A stretch of DNA of 8,308 bases from Synergistaceae bacterium (lineage in GTDB: Bacteria > Synergistota > Synergistia > Synergistales > Synergistaceae): NCBI GenBank assembly GCA_031274465.1, contig JAISQC010000057.1, forward strand, positions 1 to 8,308. Direction: 5' to 3'. Position 1 is the stretch's first letter. Every line of letters begins with the position of its first letter. The position numbers and the translations under genes are program-made. This document shows, piece by piece, positions 1 to 5,943 of the stretch. The notes under the pieces are model-generated. The model did no database searches and was not told the origin of the DNA. It worked only from the letters and a program-made list of their open reading frames with translations.

Positions 1-171
1 TACGCCGAACTTGCCGCGAAAGCCAGGGCTATGGGAAAAGGCTTACCGATTCCGGATGGGTATATCGCCGCTATCGCCCTTTCCAGAGGGTTCATAGTGG
101 CTACCCGCGATGCAAGCCCCTTTGCGGCAGTTGCCATTGTCACCGCTAATCCGTGGCTCCAAAACAGTTGA
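1..171 (+). CDS. vapC: PIN-domain toxin (VapC/FitB type), C-terminal fragment cut by window edge
   Basis: The first base begins an open frame of 56 codons ending in TGA. The product is the C-terminal part of a PIN-domain ribonuclease toxin of a type II toxin-antitoxin system. The diagnostic stretch is IPDGYIAAIALSRGFIVATRD (shown in two parts: IPDGYIAAIA, then LSRGFIVATRD), followed by SPF and a closing NPW. The two aspartates (residues 19 and 37 of the fragment) match the late acidic residues of the PIN active site, which binds Mg2+ for RNA cleavage. In the family the segment before NPW usually reads like AAGxxVxNPW; here it is AAVAIVTANPW, lacking the glycine, so some divergence near the end is possible. 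The N-terminal half and the expected upstream antitoxin lie outside the window. The family call is firm; whether the whole gene is functional cannot be judged. Confidence 0.83.
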   Translation, partial: YAELAAKARAMGKGLPIPDGYIAAIALSRGFIVATRDASPFAAVAIVTANPWLQNS

Positions 172-319
172 CAATTTTCGAGGCCCTCTTTGTCGCGATT
201 TCCCCAACAGAGCGCTAGCCCTCACATCACTGTTCCTCAAAACCGTGCATCACAATATAAAATGCAAAATGTAATAAAAATATTTGGATATTCTGTGACG
301 ATGTTGAGAATTTTCTCAT

Positions 320-439
320 TCATAATAATCGGCAGACCTTTTTGATACAATATTTCGAGTGTAATCCGGGTTTCATTCCTGTCAAAATCGAAATGGCTTT
401 AGGCGACGTTCTAAAATCGCGCACTGCCGCATAATTCAT
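320..439 (-). pseudogene. Remnant of a Phd/YefM-family antitoxin gene (39 codons)
   Basis: Reading the minus strand from ATG at 439, the product begins MNYAAVRDFRTSPKAI. This is the hallmark N-terminus of many Phd/YefM-type antitoxins, whose first residues form the DNA-binding part. The similarity then stops. The rest of the frame lacks the usual ITNNGKP-like strand apart from a weak echo (ILTGMKPG), and it ends at TGA after 39 residues, whereas intact members have about 60-90. An intact Shine-Dalgarno GAGGTG (447-452 on this strand) sits 7 nt before the ATG. The frame converges with the PIN toxin gene, so it is not in the usual antitoxin-toxin order with it and is probably left over from a separate module. 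It could instead be an expressed short peptide. The family call rests on only 16 residues recognised from memory. Confidence 0.5.
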
Positions 440-478
440 GCTATTTCACCTCGCAGTCGGGTCAAAGCCTTATCTGTA

Positions 479-506
479 ATAGTATACTTTATCACTCGAT
501 TGTCAA
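479..506 (-). promoter_or_regulatory. Sigma-70-type promoter for the antitoxin remnant, with palindrome over the -10
   Basis: On the minus strand a perfect TTGACA -35 (501-506) is followed after 16 bp by TACTAT (479-484), a 4-of-6 match to TATAAT. The start of transcription would fall near 470, about 30 nt before the ATG at 439. An 8-bp perfect palindrome AGTATACT (481-488) overlaps the -10. Phd/YefM antitoxins repress their own operons by binding palindromes at the promoter, so this could be a relict operator; that part is inference. Confidence 0.5.
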
Positions 507-543
507 TTATATTCCCCTTGCCTCCTCCAGTTGAAAACAAAAA

Positions 544-587
544 TTTTACATGGGCGTAATTTTATTTTTACATCGGATCTCTATACT
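544..587 (+). promoter_or_regulatory. Candidate operon promoter with Pho-box-like direct repeat
   Basis: Two copies of TTTTACATSGG occur at 544-554 and 566-576, identical at 10 of 11 positions and exactly 22 bp (two helical turns) apart. A -10-like TATACT lies at 582-587, 8 bp after the second TTTACAT. No good -35 hexamer stands at normal spacing from it (559-564 is ATTTTA), as is typical of activator-dependent promoters. PhoB/PhoP sites are 11-bp-periodic direct repeats ending about 10 bp upstream of the -10, and the Bacillus half-site TT(A/T/C)ACA fits TTTACA. The intermediate repeat (556-562, GTAATTT) does not match well. An alternative reading is TTTACA (545-550), 17 bp, TTACAT (568-573). 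Confidence 0.38.
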
Positions 588-614
588 CGGGCCGTGCGGA
601 TGACACTAGATGAT

Positions 615-646
615 CGGGCTTCGCGGGTGCCGCGAGTTGCGGCCCG
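615..646 (+). promoter_or_regulatory. GC-rich hairpin in the operon 5' leader
   Basis: TCGCGG (621-626) pairs with CCGCGA (630-635) around a 3-nt loop. An outer stem CGGGC (615-619) pairs with GCCCG (642-646), leaving an asymmetric internal loop. The structure ends 12 nt before the Shine-Dalgarno of the first gene and has no following T-run, so it is not a standard intrinsic terminator. It may protect the 5' end or affect translation of the first gene. The stretch 640-646 could alternatively pair with CGGGCCG at 588-594, but only in a transcript starting upstream of 588. Confidence 0.35.
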
Positions 647-674
647 GTCCGAATGAAGGGGAGGTTTTGCCGAG

Positions 675-1631
675 GTGAAACGTACGACTTTTATCCCTGA
701 CGGACGATTTTACAAGGGGAACATACACTGCCACTCTACCAGATCCGACGGGCACCTGCCGCCTGAGCGTGTCGTCGGGGCATATCGTTCGAAGGGCTAT
801 CACTTCATCGCCTTTACGGAGCATAATTTATACTCGGACTTTTCGGAATTCAGCGGGGACGATTTCATCACGATACAGAGCGTGGAGGCAAGCCCCTCCA
901 TGCCGGAGGGGGAGACCCGCGCCTATCACTTCATCGCGCTGCCCGGTGCTTCGGAGCACAGGAGAAACGCGCCACTTCCGATGTACCAGCACGATGAGAT
1001 GACCCCGTGCGCGCCGTTTTTCTCGTATTACGACCTGCAGGACTTCATCGATAATTTCTACAATCGCGGGTACATGATGATGATAAACCATCCTTTCTGG
1101 TCGAGGATCGAGTACGATGAGATATTGCCGCTGAAAAATTTGTTCGCGCTTGAAATTTACAATTTTTGCTCCGGGGTGATCGAGAACAAGGCCGAGTCGA
1201 ACGTCTGCTACGACGCTCTGCTCAGAAACGGCATGAAGCTATGGTGCGCGGCGGTGGATGACAACCACAACGAATTTGCGCTCTCGGGCGCAAGGCGCGA
1301 CAGCTTTGGAGGGTTCATACAGGTGAAGGCCGAGTCCCTTTGCGAACTCGACATCTGCGACGCCATCGCGAAAGGAAGTTTTTACTCTTCGACGGGGCCC
1401 GAAATATACGATTTTTATCTGGATGGCGACGAAGTTCATCTCTCATGCTCGCCGTCCGCCGGAATATATGTCTGCGGAGATATCCGCCAGATACTGTCGA
1501 GCGTGGCCGAAGACCCCGAACACCCGCTGACCGGCGTCATCGGAAAAATTTCCGGCGACGAGAGGTACATTCGAGCGGAGTGCTACGACGCGGACGGAAA
1601 AAAAGCGTACACGAACCCCATATTCCTATGA
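675..1631 (+). CDS. PHP-domain metal-dependent hydrolase (probable phosphoesterase, CehA/McbA-like)
   Basis: The 318-residue product is a single-domain PHP protein, a fold that uses two or three metal ions to hydrolyse phosphate esters or related bonds. The motifs are visible in order: NIHCHSTRSDG (16-26, H18 and H20), TEHN (48-51, H50), E71 in SVEAS, H85 in YHFIALPG, INHPFW (137-142, H139), and the closing D196-N-H198. All expected metal ligands are therefore present and the enzyme is probably active. There is no signal peptide, so it should be cytoplasmic. The GTG start is chosen because GGGGAGG (658-664) lies 10 nt upstream. The stop overlaps the start of the ATPase gene by four bases (ATGA). 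Standing first in an operon with two phosphorus-type importers, it may act on an imported phosphodiester, in place of the phosphodiesterase UgpQ. The exact substrate cannot be read from the sequence; some relatives hydrolyse non-phosphate bonds. Confidence 0.87.
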   Translation: MKRTTFIPDGRFYKGNIHCHSTRSDGHLPPERVVGAYRSKGYHFIAFTEHNLYSDFSEFSGDDFITIQSVEASPSMPEGETRAYHFIALPGASEHRRNAPLPMYQHDEMTPCAPFFSYYDLQDFIDNFYNRGYMMMINHPFWSRIEYDEILPLKNLFALEIYNFCSGVIENKAESNVCYDALLRNGMKLWCAAVDDNHNEFALSGARRDSFGGFIQVKAESLCELDICDAIAKGSFYSSTGPEIYDFYLDGDEVHLSCSPSAGIYVCGDIRQILSSVAEDPEHPLTGVIGKISGDERYIRAECYDADGKKAYTNPIFL

Positions 1632-2680
1632 CCGGGATCGAGCTGCACGGCGTCGAAAAATCCTACGGCAAGAATCAGCCCGTCATCGAAAATCTCGACC
1701 TGCAAATAGGCGAGGGCGGATTTACCATACTTCTGGGGCCGTCCGGATGCGGGAAATCCACCATCCTGCGGATGATCGCGGGGCTTGAGAAGGAAACAGC
1801 CGGCAAGATATTCATAAACGGCGAGGATATGGAGGGCGTCAGCCCGGGCGCCAGGGAAATCGCGATGGTGTTCCAGAATTACGCGCTGTATCCGACGATG
1901 ACCGTCAAAGAAAACATCGAATTCGGCCTCAAAAACATACATGTGCCAAAACCGGAGCGCGAGGCGCGCATCGGCGAGGCCGTCAAAATGGTCGGGCTCG
2001 CCGAATACATAAACCGCAAGCCCCAGCACCTCTCCGGGGGACAGCGCCAGCGCGTGGCGCTCGCCCGGGCCATCGTCAAAAAACCGAGAGTGTTTTTGAT
2101 GGACGAGCCTCTCTCGAACCTCGACGCCAAGCTGAGGGCGCAGATAAGGACGGACCTGATCGAACTCCACAGGAACCTGGGCGTGACCTTCGTCTACGTG
2201 ACCCACGACCAGGTTGAGGCGATGAGCATGGGAACGGACATAGTCCTGCTGGAGAACGGCAAAGTCCGCCAGCAGGGCACCCCGGGGTCAATCTATTCCG
2301 CCCCCCGAAACCTCTTCACAGCCCAATTTATAGGCTCTCCGCCCATGAACATCATACGCGCGGAAAATCTGGCGCCCGGCGTCCGCTTGCCGAACGGCGC
2401 GGCCAGTTTGGGTTTCCGGCCCGAGAATGCCGTCGTAAGCAGCGATGGGAATGCCGACGAGGGGCGCGCCTCATTTCGCGGCGAACTCGTCGCGCGCGAG
2501 ATACTGGGCGACCACGCCATATACAAATTCAAAACAGCCCACGGCAACATCCACACGAAGAGCATGTCGGGGCGGGTAGTCGAGTACGGAGAGTGGTTCG
2601 TCGGCGTCGAGGGAAAACACCTGTACTTCTTCGACGAGCATGGCGACGCGATAACACAGTCTGGAGGAAAAAACGCATGA
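1628..2680 (+). CDS. ugpC: ABC importer ATPase, UgpC/MalK type (CUT1 family)
   Basis: This 350-residue ATPase would energise the importer made by the next three genes. The nucleotide-binding domain shows Walker A GPSGCGKST (37-45), Q-loop Q83, signature LSGGQRQ (135-141), Walker B VFLMDEP (155-161), D-loop SNLD and the switch H193. It is followed by FIGSPPMN (234-241) and a C-terminal regulatory/TOBE domain with GFRPEN (262-267), the mark of MalK/UgpC-type proteins; the length is normal for that group. The start is ATG at 1628, overlapping the stop of the PHP gene as ATGA. There is no strong Shine-Dalgarno before it, so translation is probably coupled. The frame is open upstream to 1340, but that extension lies inside the PHP gene and is rich in Arg without a recognisable domain. 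MalK-type ATPases can serve several importers, so the Ugp assignment rests mainly on the binding protein at 4628. Confidence 0.88.
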   Translation: MTGIELHGVEKSYGKNQPVIENLDLQIGEGGFTILLGPSGCGKSTILRMIAGLEKETAGKIFINGEDMEGVSPGAREIAMVFQNYALYPTMTVKENIEFGLKNIHVPKPEREARIGEAVKMVGLAEYINRKPQHLSGGQRQRVALARAIVKKPRVFLMDEPLSNLDAKLRAQIRTDLIELHRNLGVTFVYVTHDQVEAMSMGTDIVLLENGKVRQQGTPGSIYSAPRNLFTAQFIGSPPMNIIRAENLAPGVRLPNGAASLGFRPENAVVSSDGNADEGRASFRGELVAREILGDHAIYKFKTAHGNIHTKSMSGRVVEYGEWFVGVEGKHLYFFDEHGDAITQSGGKNA

Positions 2681-3639
2681 GAGACACGGGAAAAACCATT
2701 GAAGCATACTTGCCTTTAGCGATGCCGATACCAAGAATGGCGGCGGCCGAAAAATACCTCCGCAGGGCGGCCAGGGCCGCGACCCCGTACATGATGGTCG
2801 CGCCAGCTATTTGGTCGCTTTGCGTTTTCGTCGTGTACCCGATCCTGTACATGATCTGGCTGAGCGCGTTCAGGTGGGACATGATCGGCCCCAAAATTTA
2901 CGTCGGGCTGGGAAATTTCGCAGAGCTGTTCTCGAACCCGGATTTTTACGTGGTGATGGGCAACACGTTCAGGTTCATGTTCTTCAGCGTCTCCATATCC
3001 ATCGTCGGGGCGCTGCTTCTTGCGGTTTACCTCAAGGCCAAGACCAGGACCAACGCCATATTGCAGAGTTTTATATTCACCCCTTACATAATATCCATGG
3101 TGTCCGTCGCTTTCATGTGGGTGTGGCTCATGAACAGCGAATACGGCCTGCTGAACTTCATTCTCGGCAAAGCGGGCGCAAGCGGCGTGCGGTGGCTGGA
3201 GGACGCCAGCGTGGCGATGTACTCCATGATAATCGTCGCTGTCTGGAAGGGACTTGGCTACAACGTCATAATCCTCATCTCAGCGATGCACGCAATTCCG
3301 AATCAACTGTACGAGGCGGCGGCCCTCGACAACACAAAACCGCTCAAGACGTTCTTTCGCATAACGCTGCCGATGATCTCGCCGACGCTTTTTTTCCTGA
3401 CGCTGATGAACATCATCGCGGCCTTCAAAGTTTTCGAGCAGGTGGCCCTGATGACGGGAGGCGGCCCCATCAACGCGACCAATACGCTCGTTTTCGACAT
3501 CTACCAGTTCGGCTTCAAGTTCTACCAGCTTGGCTACGCCTCCGCTCAGGGCGTCGTGCTGATGGCGCTGATAGCAGTCTGCACGGCGGCGTACTTCGGC
3601 GCGCTCGCAAGGCGCGTTCATTACGGAGGTGAAGCCTGA
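2677..3639 (+). CDS. ugpA: ABC importer permease, UgpA type (CUT1)
   Basis: The 320-residue inner-membrane protein is one of two channel subunits of the importer. It opens with about 36 mostly hydrophilic or amphipathic residues, then a first membrane helix around residues 37-62 (PYMMVAPAIWSLCVFVVYP), and further hydrophobic segments. The cytoplasmic EAA loop that contacts the ATPase begins at EAA 213-215 and runs through ITLP; the usual DGA within it is DNT here, so the conserved glycine is replaced. Near the C-terminus LMTGGGPINATNTL is a classic stretch of the MalF/UgpA group. ATG 2677 is preceded by GGAGG (2663-2667) at 9 nt and overlaps the ATPase stop as ATGA. Later in-frame ATGs at 2722 and 2737 lack a ribosome binding site. 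Family assignment is firm; the substrate is inferred from the neighbours. Confidence 0.87.
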   Translation: MRDTGKTIEAYLPLAMPIPRMAAAEKYLRRAARAATPYMMVAPAIWSLCVFVVYPILYMIWLSAFRWDMIGPKIYVGLGNFAELFSNPDFYVVMGNTFRFMFFSVSISIVGALLLAVYLKAKTRTNAILQSFIFTPYIISMVSVAFMWVWLMNSEYGLLNFILGKAGASGVRWLEDASVAMYSMIIVAVWKGLGYNVIILISAMHAIPNQLYEAAALDNTKPLKTFFRITLPMISPTLFFLTLMNIIAAFKVFEQVALMTGGGPINATNTLVFDIYQFGFKFYQLGYASAQGVVLMALIAVCTAAYFGALARRVHYGGEA

Positions 3640-4478
3640 TGCAGGCGGCGGCTGTTTTTCGCAAGACGTTCGGGACGGCGTGCCGGATAGCCGTCAATCT
3701 CCTGATCTTCGCCATATTCTTCATCCCGTTTTACTGGATGTTTCTGACGGCCATCAAAAACCTCGGGCAGACCTTGCAGACCCCGCCGGTGTTCTGGGTG
3801 TCCAAGCCCCACTGGGAGAATTTCAGCAAGGTTTTCGCGGCGATCCCATTTTTCCACATGCTGAAAAACAACCTCATCATGACGTTCGGCATCATGATAT
3901 GCCAGTTTTTCACGGTCATTCCGGCGGCCTACGCCTTCGCGCGCTTCAGGTTTGCCGGAAGCGGGTTCCTGTTCGGGCTGACCCTCGCCACTATGATGAT
4001 CCCTGCCCAGCTCGTCTTTCTGCCTCTGTTCCTGATGTTCAGCAGGATGGGGCTGATAAACAGCTACGCCTCCCTCATCCTTCCCTGGGCCACCAGCTCG
4101 TTCGCAATCTTCATGCTGCGCCAGACTTTCAAGCAGGTCCCGCGCGAGCTGATAGAGGCGGCCAAGCTCGACAGCGCGAGCGAATGGAAGATAATTTTCA
4201 AGCTGATGCTGCCAATCGCGAAGCCGACCATCGTCACGCTCGGCCTCATCACGTTCATCCTGAACTGGAACGACTACTTCTGGCCCTTTGTGCTCACCAC
4301 CAACAACGCGGTCAGGACCCTTCCGGTTGGAATCACGTCTCTCAACATAGTGGACGGCGGCGTAAAATACCACATCCTGATGGCAGGCAATCTGCTTCTG
4401 GTGGCGCCGGTGCTGGTCGCTTTCTTCTTCGCGCAGAAACAGATAATAAAAGCGTTTACCTACATGGGGGGGAAATAG
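3639..4478 (+). CDS. ugpE: ABC importer permease, UgpE type (CUT1)
   Basis: This 279-residue protein is the second membrane subunit of the importer, with the length expected for UgpE/MalG. A first membrane helix falls around residues 15-35 (NLLIFAIFFIPFYWMFLTAI), and PAAYAFARFRF is the conserved stretch preceding the core helices. The EAA loop is IEAAKLDSASEW, with EAA at 173-175; Ser179 stands where most family members have Gly (DGA). Downstream are NWNDYFWPF and a C-terminal FTYMGGK, typical of MalG-like permeases (more often GxVKG). ATG 3639 shares one base with the stop of the preceding gene (TGATG), and GGAGGTG (3625-3631) provides the ribosome binding site. A 149-nt gap follows before the binding-protein gene. 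Confidence 0.87.
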   Translation: MQAAAVFRKTFGTACRIAVNLLIFAIFFIPFYWMFLTAIKNLGQTLQTPPVFWVSKPHWENFSKVFAAIPFFHMLKNNLIMTFGIMICQFFTVIPAAYAFARFRFAGSGFLFGLTLATMMIPAQLVFLPLFLMFSRMGLINSYASLILPWATSSFAIFMLRQTFKQVPRELIEAAKLDSASEWKIIFKLMLPIAKPTIVTLGLITFILNWNDYFWPFVLTTNNAVRTLPVGITSLNIVDGGVKYHILMAGNLLLVAPVLVAFFFAQKQIIKAFTYMGGK

Positions 4479-4563
4479 GCGATGCACGCGCTTTACGCGA
4501 CCGGCGCCCGGAGAGGGGGAGATATTTTCGCGTTTTAACCTCAGGCGAACTAGCCTTGTCGCC

Positions 4564-4590
4564 GGAGCGATTTGCGAGCGGTCGCGCTCC
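4564..4590 (+). other. Stem-loop in the gap between permease and binding-protein genes
   Basis: GGAGC (4564-4568) pairs with GCTCC (4586-4590), and GCGA (4574-4577) with TCGC (4582-4585) around GCGG, with a 5-nt bulge on the left arm. The 149-nt spacer 4479-4627 contains no gene and no good promoter that I can see. The hairpin is not followed by a T-run. It could be a processing or stability element just upstream of the binding-protein gene, whose product is normally needed in excess over the permeases. Confidence 0.3.
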
Positions 4591-4627
4591 TCTTGGGGAA
4601 ATAAAGACAAAGATGACGGAGGTATGT

Positions 4628-5917
4628 ATGATAATGAGGAAAATTTTCGCACTTCTCGCGGCTCTGGCCGCGATCATATCCGCAGCGGCCCTGCCGGGCC
4701 CGTCGTTCGCGGCGGCGAAGCCCATTGAGCTGACCTTCTGGTATTCGTGGACCGACAAGATACAGGAGAACAACATAAACCTCGCCAAGATGTTCAACGA
4801 AACGCGCGGCAAAGAGCTGAACATACAGGTCACCGCCGAATACCAGGGCACCTACAATGAGCTCCACCAGAAACTGCAGGCGGCGTTTGTGGCGGGCAAG
4901 ACCCCTTCGGTCACCGTCATGGAGATAGCGTCCATAAAGAGGTTCGCCGAAAGCGGCGTGATCCTGCCGCTGAGTCCCTACATAGAGCGGGACAAGATAG
5001 ATATGGACGATTTTTACAAGGGCCTGCTGATAAACTGCAACGCCGGCGGGACCTGGTATGGTCTGCCGTATCTGCGCAGCACCCCGATCCTGTACATGAA
5101 CACGACACTGCTCGAGAAAGCCGGTCTCGACCCAAGCGGCCCCAAGACGTGGGATGAGCTGGCGGAATACTGCAAGACCGTTAAGGAGAAGACGGGCGCT
5201 TACGGCATCACGCTCAATTCCGACGTATGGATTTTCGAGGCGTTCATGTTCGAAAACGGCGTCGCGACCCTGACGCCGGACGAAAGCCATAGCAACATCA
5301 ACTCGCCCGAATCCAGATCGGTGTTCGCGTTTTTCAAAGACCTGGTGGACAAGGGCTATGTGCGCTGTGTCGCAGGAGAGGACTACGGCAAGGTAGCCGC
5401 TGACATAATGAACCAGAAAACGGCGATGTTCTTCAACTCGACCGCCGACCTCACATACAACCTCGAACTGGCCAGGGAGAACGGCTACGAGATCAACACC
5501 TGCTTCATCCCGTCGAATAAGTCTTACGGCGTGCCGACCGGCGGCTGCAATCTGGTCCTGACCTCGCGCCAGACCGACGAGGAGCGCGAAGCGGCATGGG
5601 AGTTCATCAAATGGATGACCGAGACCAAGCAGGCGGCCTACGCCCACGCTTACACCGGCTATGTCGCGACCCGCAAGAGCACAGCGGCCTCGCCCGAGAT
5701 ACAGGCGCTCTACAAGGAGAAGCCCCAGTTCAAGGTCGCGCTGGACCAGTTGGAGCAGTACGGCCACGGGCGCCCCATGAACCCTGGCTACGCTCAGGTC
5801 ATCGTCGAGTGGACGGCCGCGATGGACGCGATCTGGAGCAACGGCGCGGACATCGATTCGACCCTAGCCGCCGCTGAGGCCAAGATCGTAAGAATGAACA
5901 TGCTGGCCGCGAAATAG
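4628..5917 (+). CDS. ugpB: Periplasmic solute-binding protein, UgpB-like (glycerol-3-phosphate / glycerophosphodiester type)
   Basis: The 429-residue product captures ligand in the periplasm and delivers it to the permeases. A Sec signal peptide (positive MRK, long Ala/Leu core, likely cleavage near PSFA-A at about residue 25) has no lipobox cysteine. The mature part follows the extracellular family 1 binding-protein pattern and resembles E. coli UgpB as I recall it: LRSTPILYMN (Ser151), AGLDPSGPKTWDELAEY, FNSTADL (Ser271), PTGGCN (Gly305) and TGYVATRK (Tyr345) fall where UgpB has SSTPVLYYN, AGLDP, SSGSL, GGAS and TGYLP, several of which line its glycerol-3-phosphate pocket. This recalled alignment supports but does not prove the substrate; a sugar is the main alternative. 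GGAGG (4618-4622) precedes ATG 4628 by 5 nt; ATG 4634, 11 nt away, is also possible. The frame stays open upstream to 3629, but that part is a shadow of the permease gene. Confidence 0.85.
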   Translation: MIMRKIFALLAALAAIISAAALPGPSFAAAKPIELTFWYSWTDKIQENNINLAKMFNETRGKELNIQVTAEYQGTYNELHQKLQAAFVAGKTPSVTVMEIASIKRFAESGVILPLSPYIERDKIDMDDFYKGLLINCNAGGTWYGLPYLRSTPILYMNTTLLEKAGLDPSGPKTWDELAEYCKTVKEKTGAYGITLNSDVWIFEAFMFENGVATLTPDESHSNINSPESRSVFAFFKDLVDKGYVRCVAGEDYGKVAADIMNQKTAMFFNSTADLTYNLELARENGYEINTCFIPSNKSYGVPTGGCNLVLTSRQTDEEREAAWEFIKWMTETKQAAYAHAYTGYVATRKSTAASPEIQALYKEKPQFKVALDQLEQYGHGRPMNPGYAQVIVEWTAAMDAIWSNGADIDSTLAAAEAKIVRMNMLAAK

Positions 5918-5943
5918 CGCCCTTACTTTAAAGGAGAATCAAT

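Larger units (their letters stand above)
172..674. other. 503-bp AT-rich intergenic region between PIN toxin gene and operon
   Basis: No intact conventional gene is visible here. The stretch is clearly richer in A and T than the genes on either side. It contains a short broken antitoxin frame on the minus strand (320-439) with its own promoter (479-506), and the likely plus-strand control region of the downstream operon (544-587), followed by a GC-rich leader with a hairpin (615-646). A small perfect inverted repeat, TGAGAA-TT-TTCTCA, lies at about 304-317. I see no convincing terminator after the PIN gene. Confidence 0.7.

Noticed and set aside
43..240. Minus-strand 65-codon frame over the PIN gene end
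   Set aside because: It overlaps the convincing PIN-domain frame and has no recognisable features.
262..345. Plus-strand 27-codon hydrophobic peptide starting at ATG 262
   Set aside because: There is no Shine-Dalgarno or promoter, and the composition is what AT-rich DNA gives by chance.
243..400. Minus-strand open frame of about 50 codons (contains ILYQKGLPIIMNEKILNI) overlapping the antitoxin remnant in another frame
   Set aside because: I recognise no family, it has no supported start with a ribosome site, and open frames of this size are common by chance. It could be a frameshifted part of the decayed module but I cannot show it.
1340..1627. In-frame N-terminal extension of the UgpC-type ATPase by 96 residues
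   Set aside because: It lies wholly inside the PHP gene in another frame, is Arg-rich without a domain, and the ATG at 1628 gives a normal-length ATPase in an ATGA overlap.
2593..2676. In-frame extension of the first permease by 28 residues
   Set aside because: It overlaps the end of the ATPase gene, while ATG 2677 has a good Shine-Dalgarno and an ATGA overlap.
3629..4627. 333-codon open extension upstream of the UgpB-like gene
   Set aside because: It is the alternative frame of the second permease gene and the spacer. A normal signal peptide with its own GGAGG begins at 4628, so the extension is a chance open frame.
4550..5767. Long minus-strand open frame of 405 codons opposite the ugpB-like gene
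   Set aside because: It mirrors the GC-rich third positions of the plus-strand gene and shows no recognisable motif.
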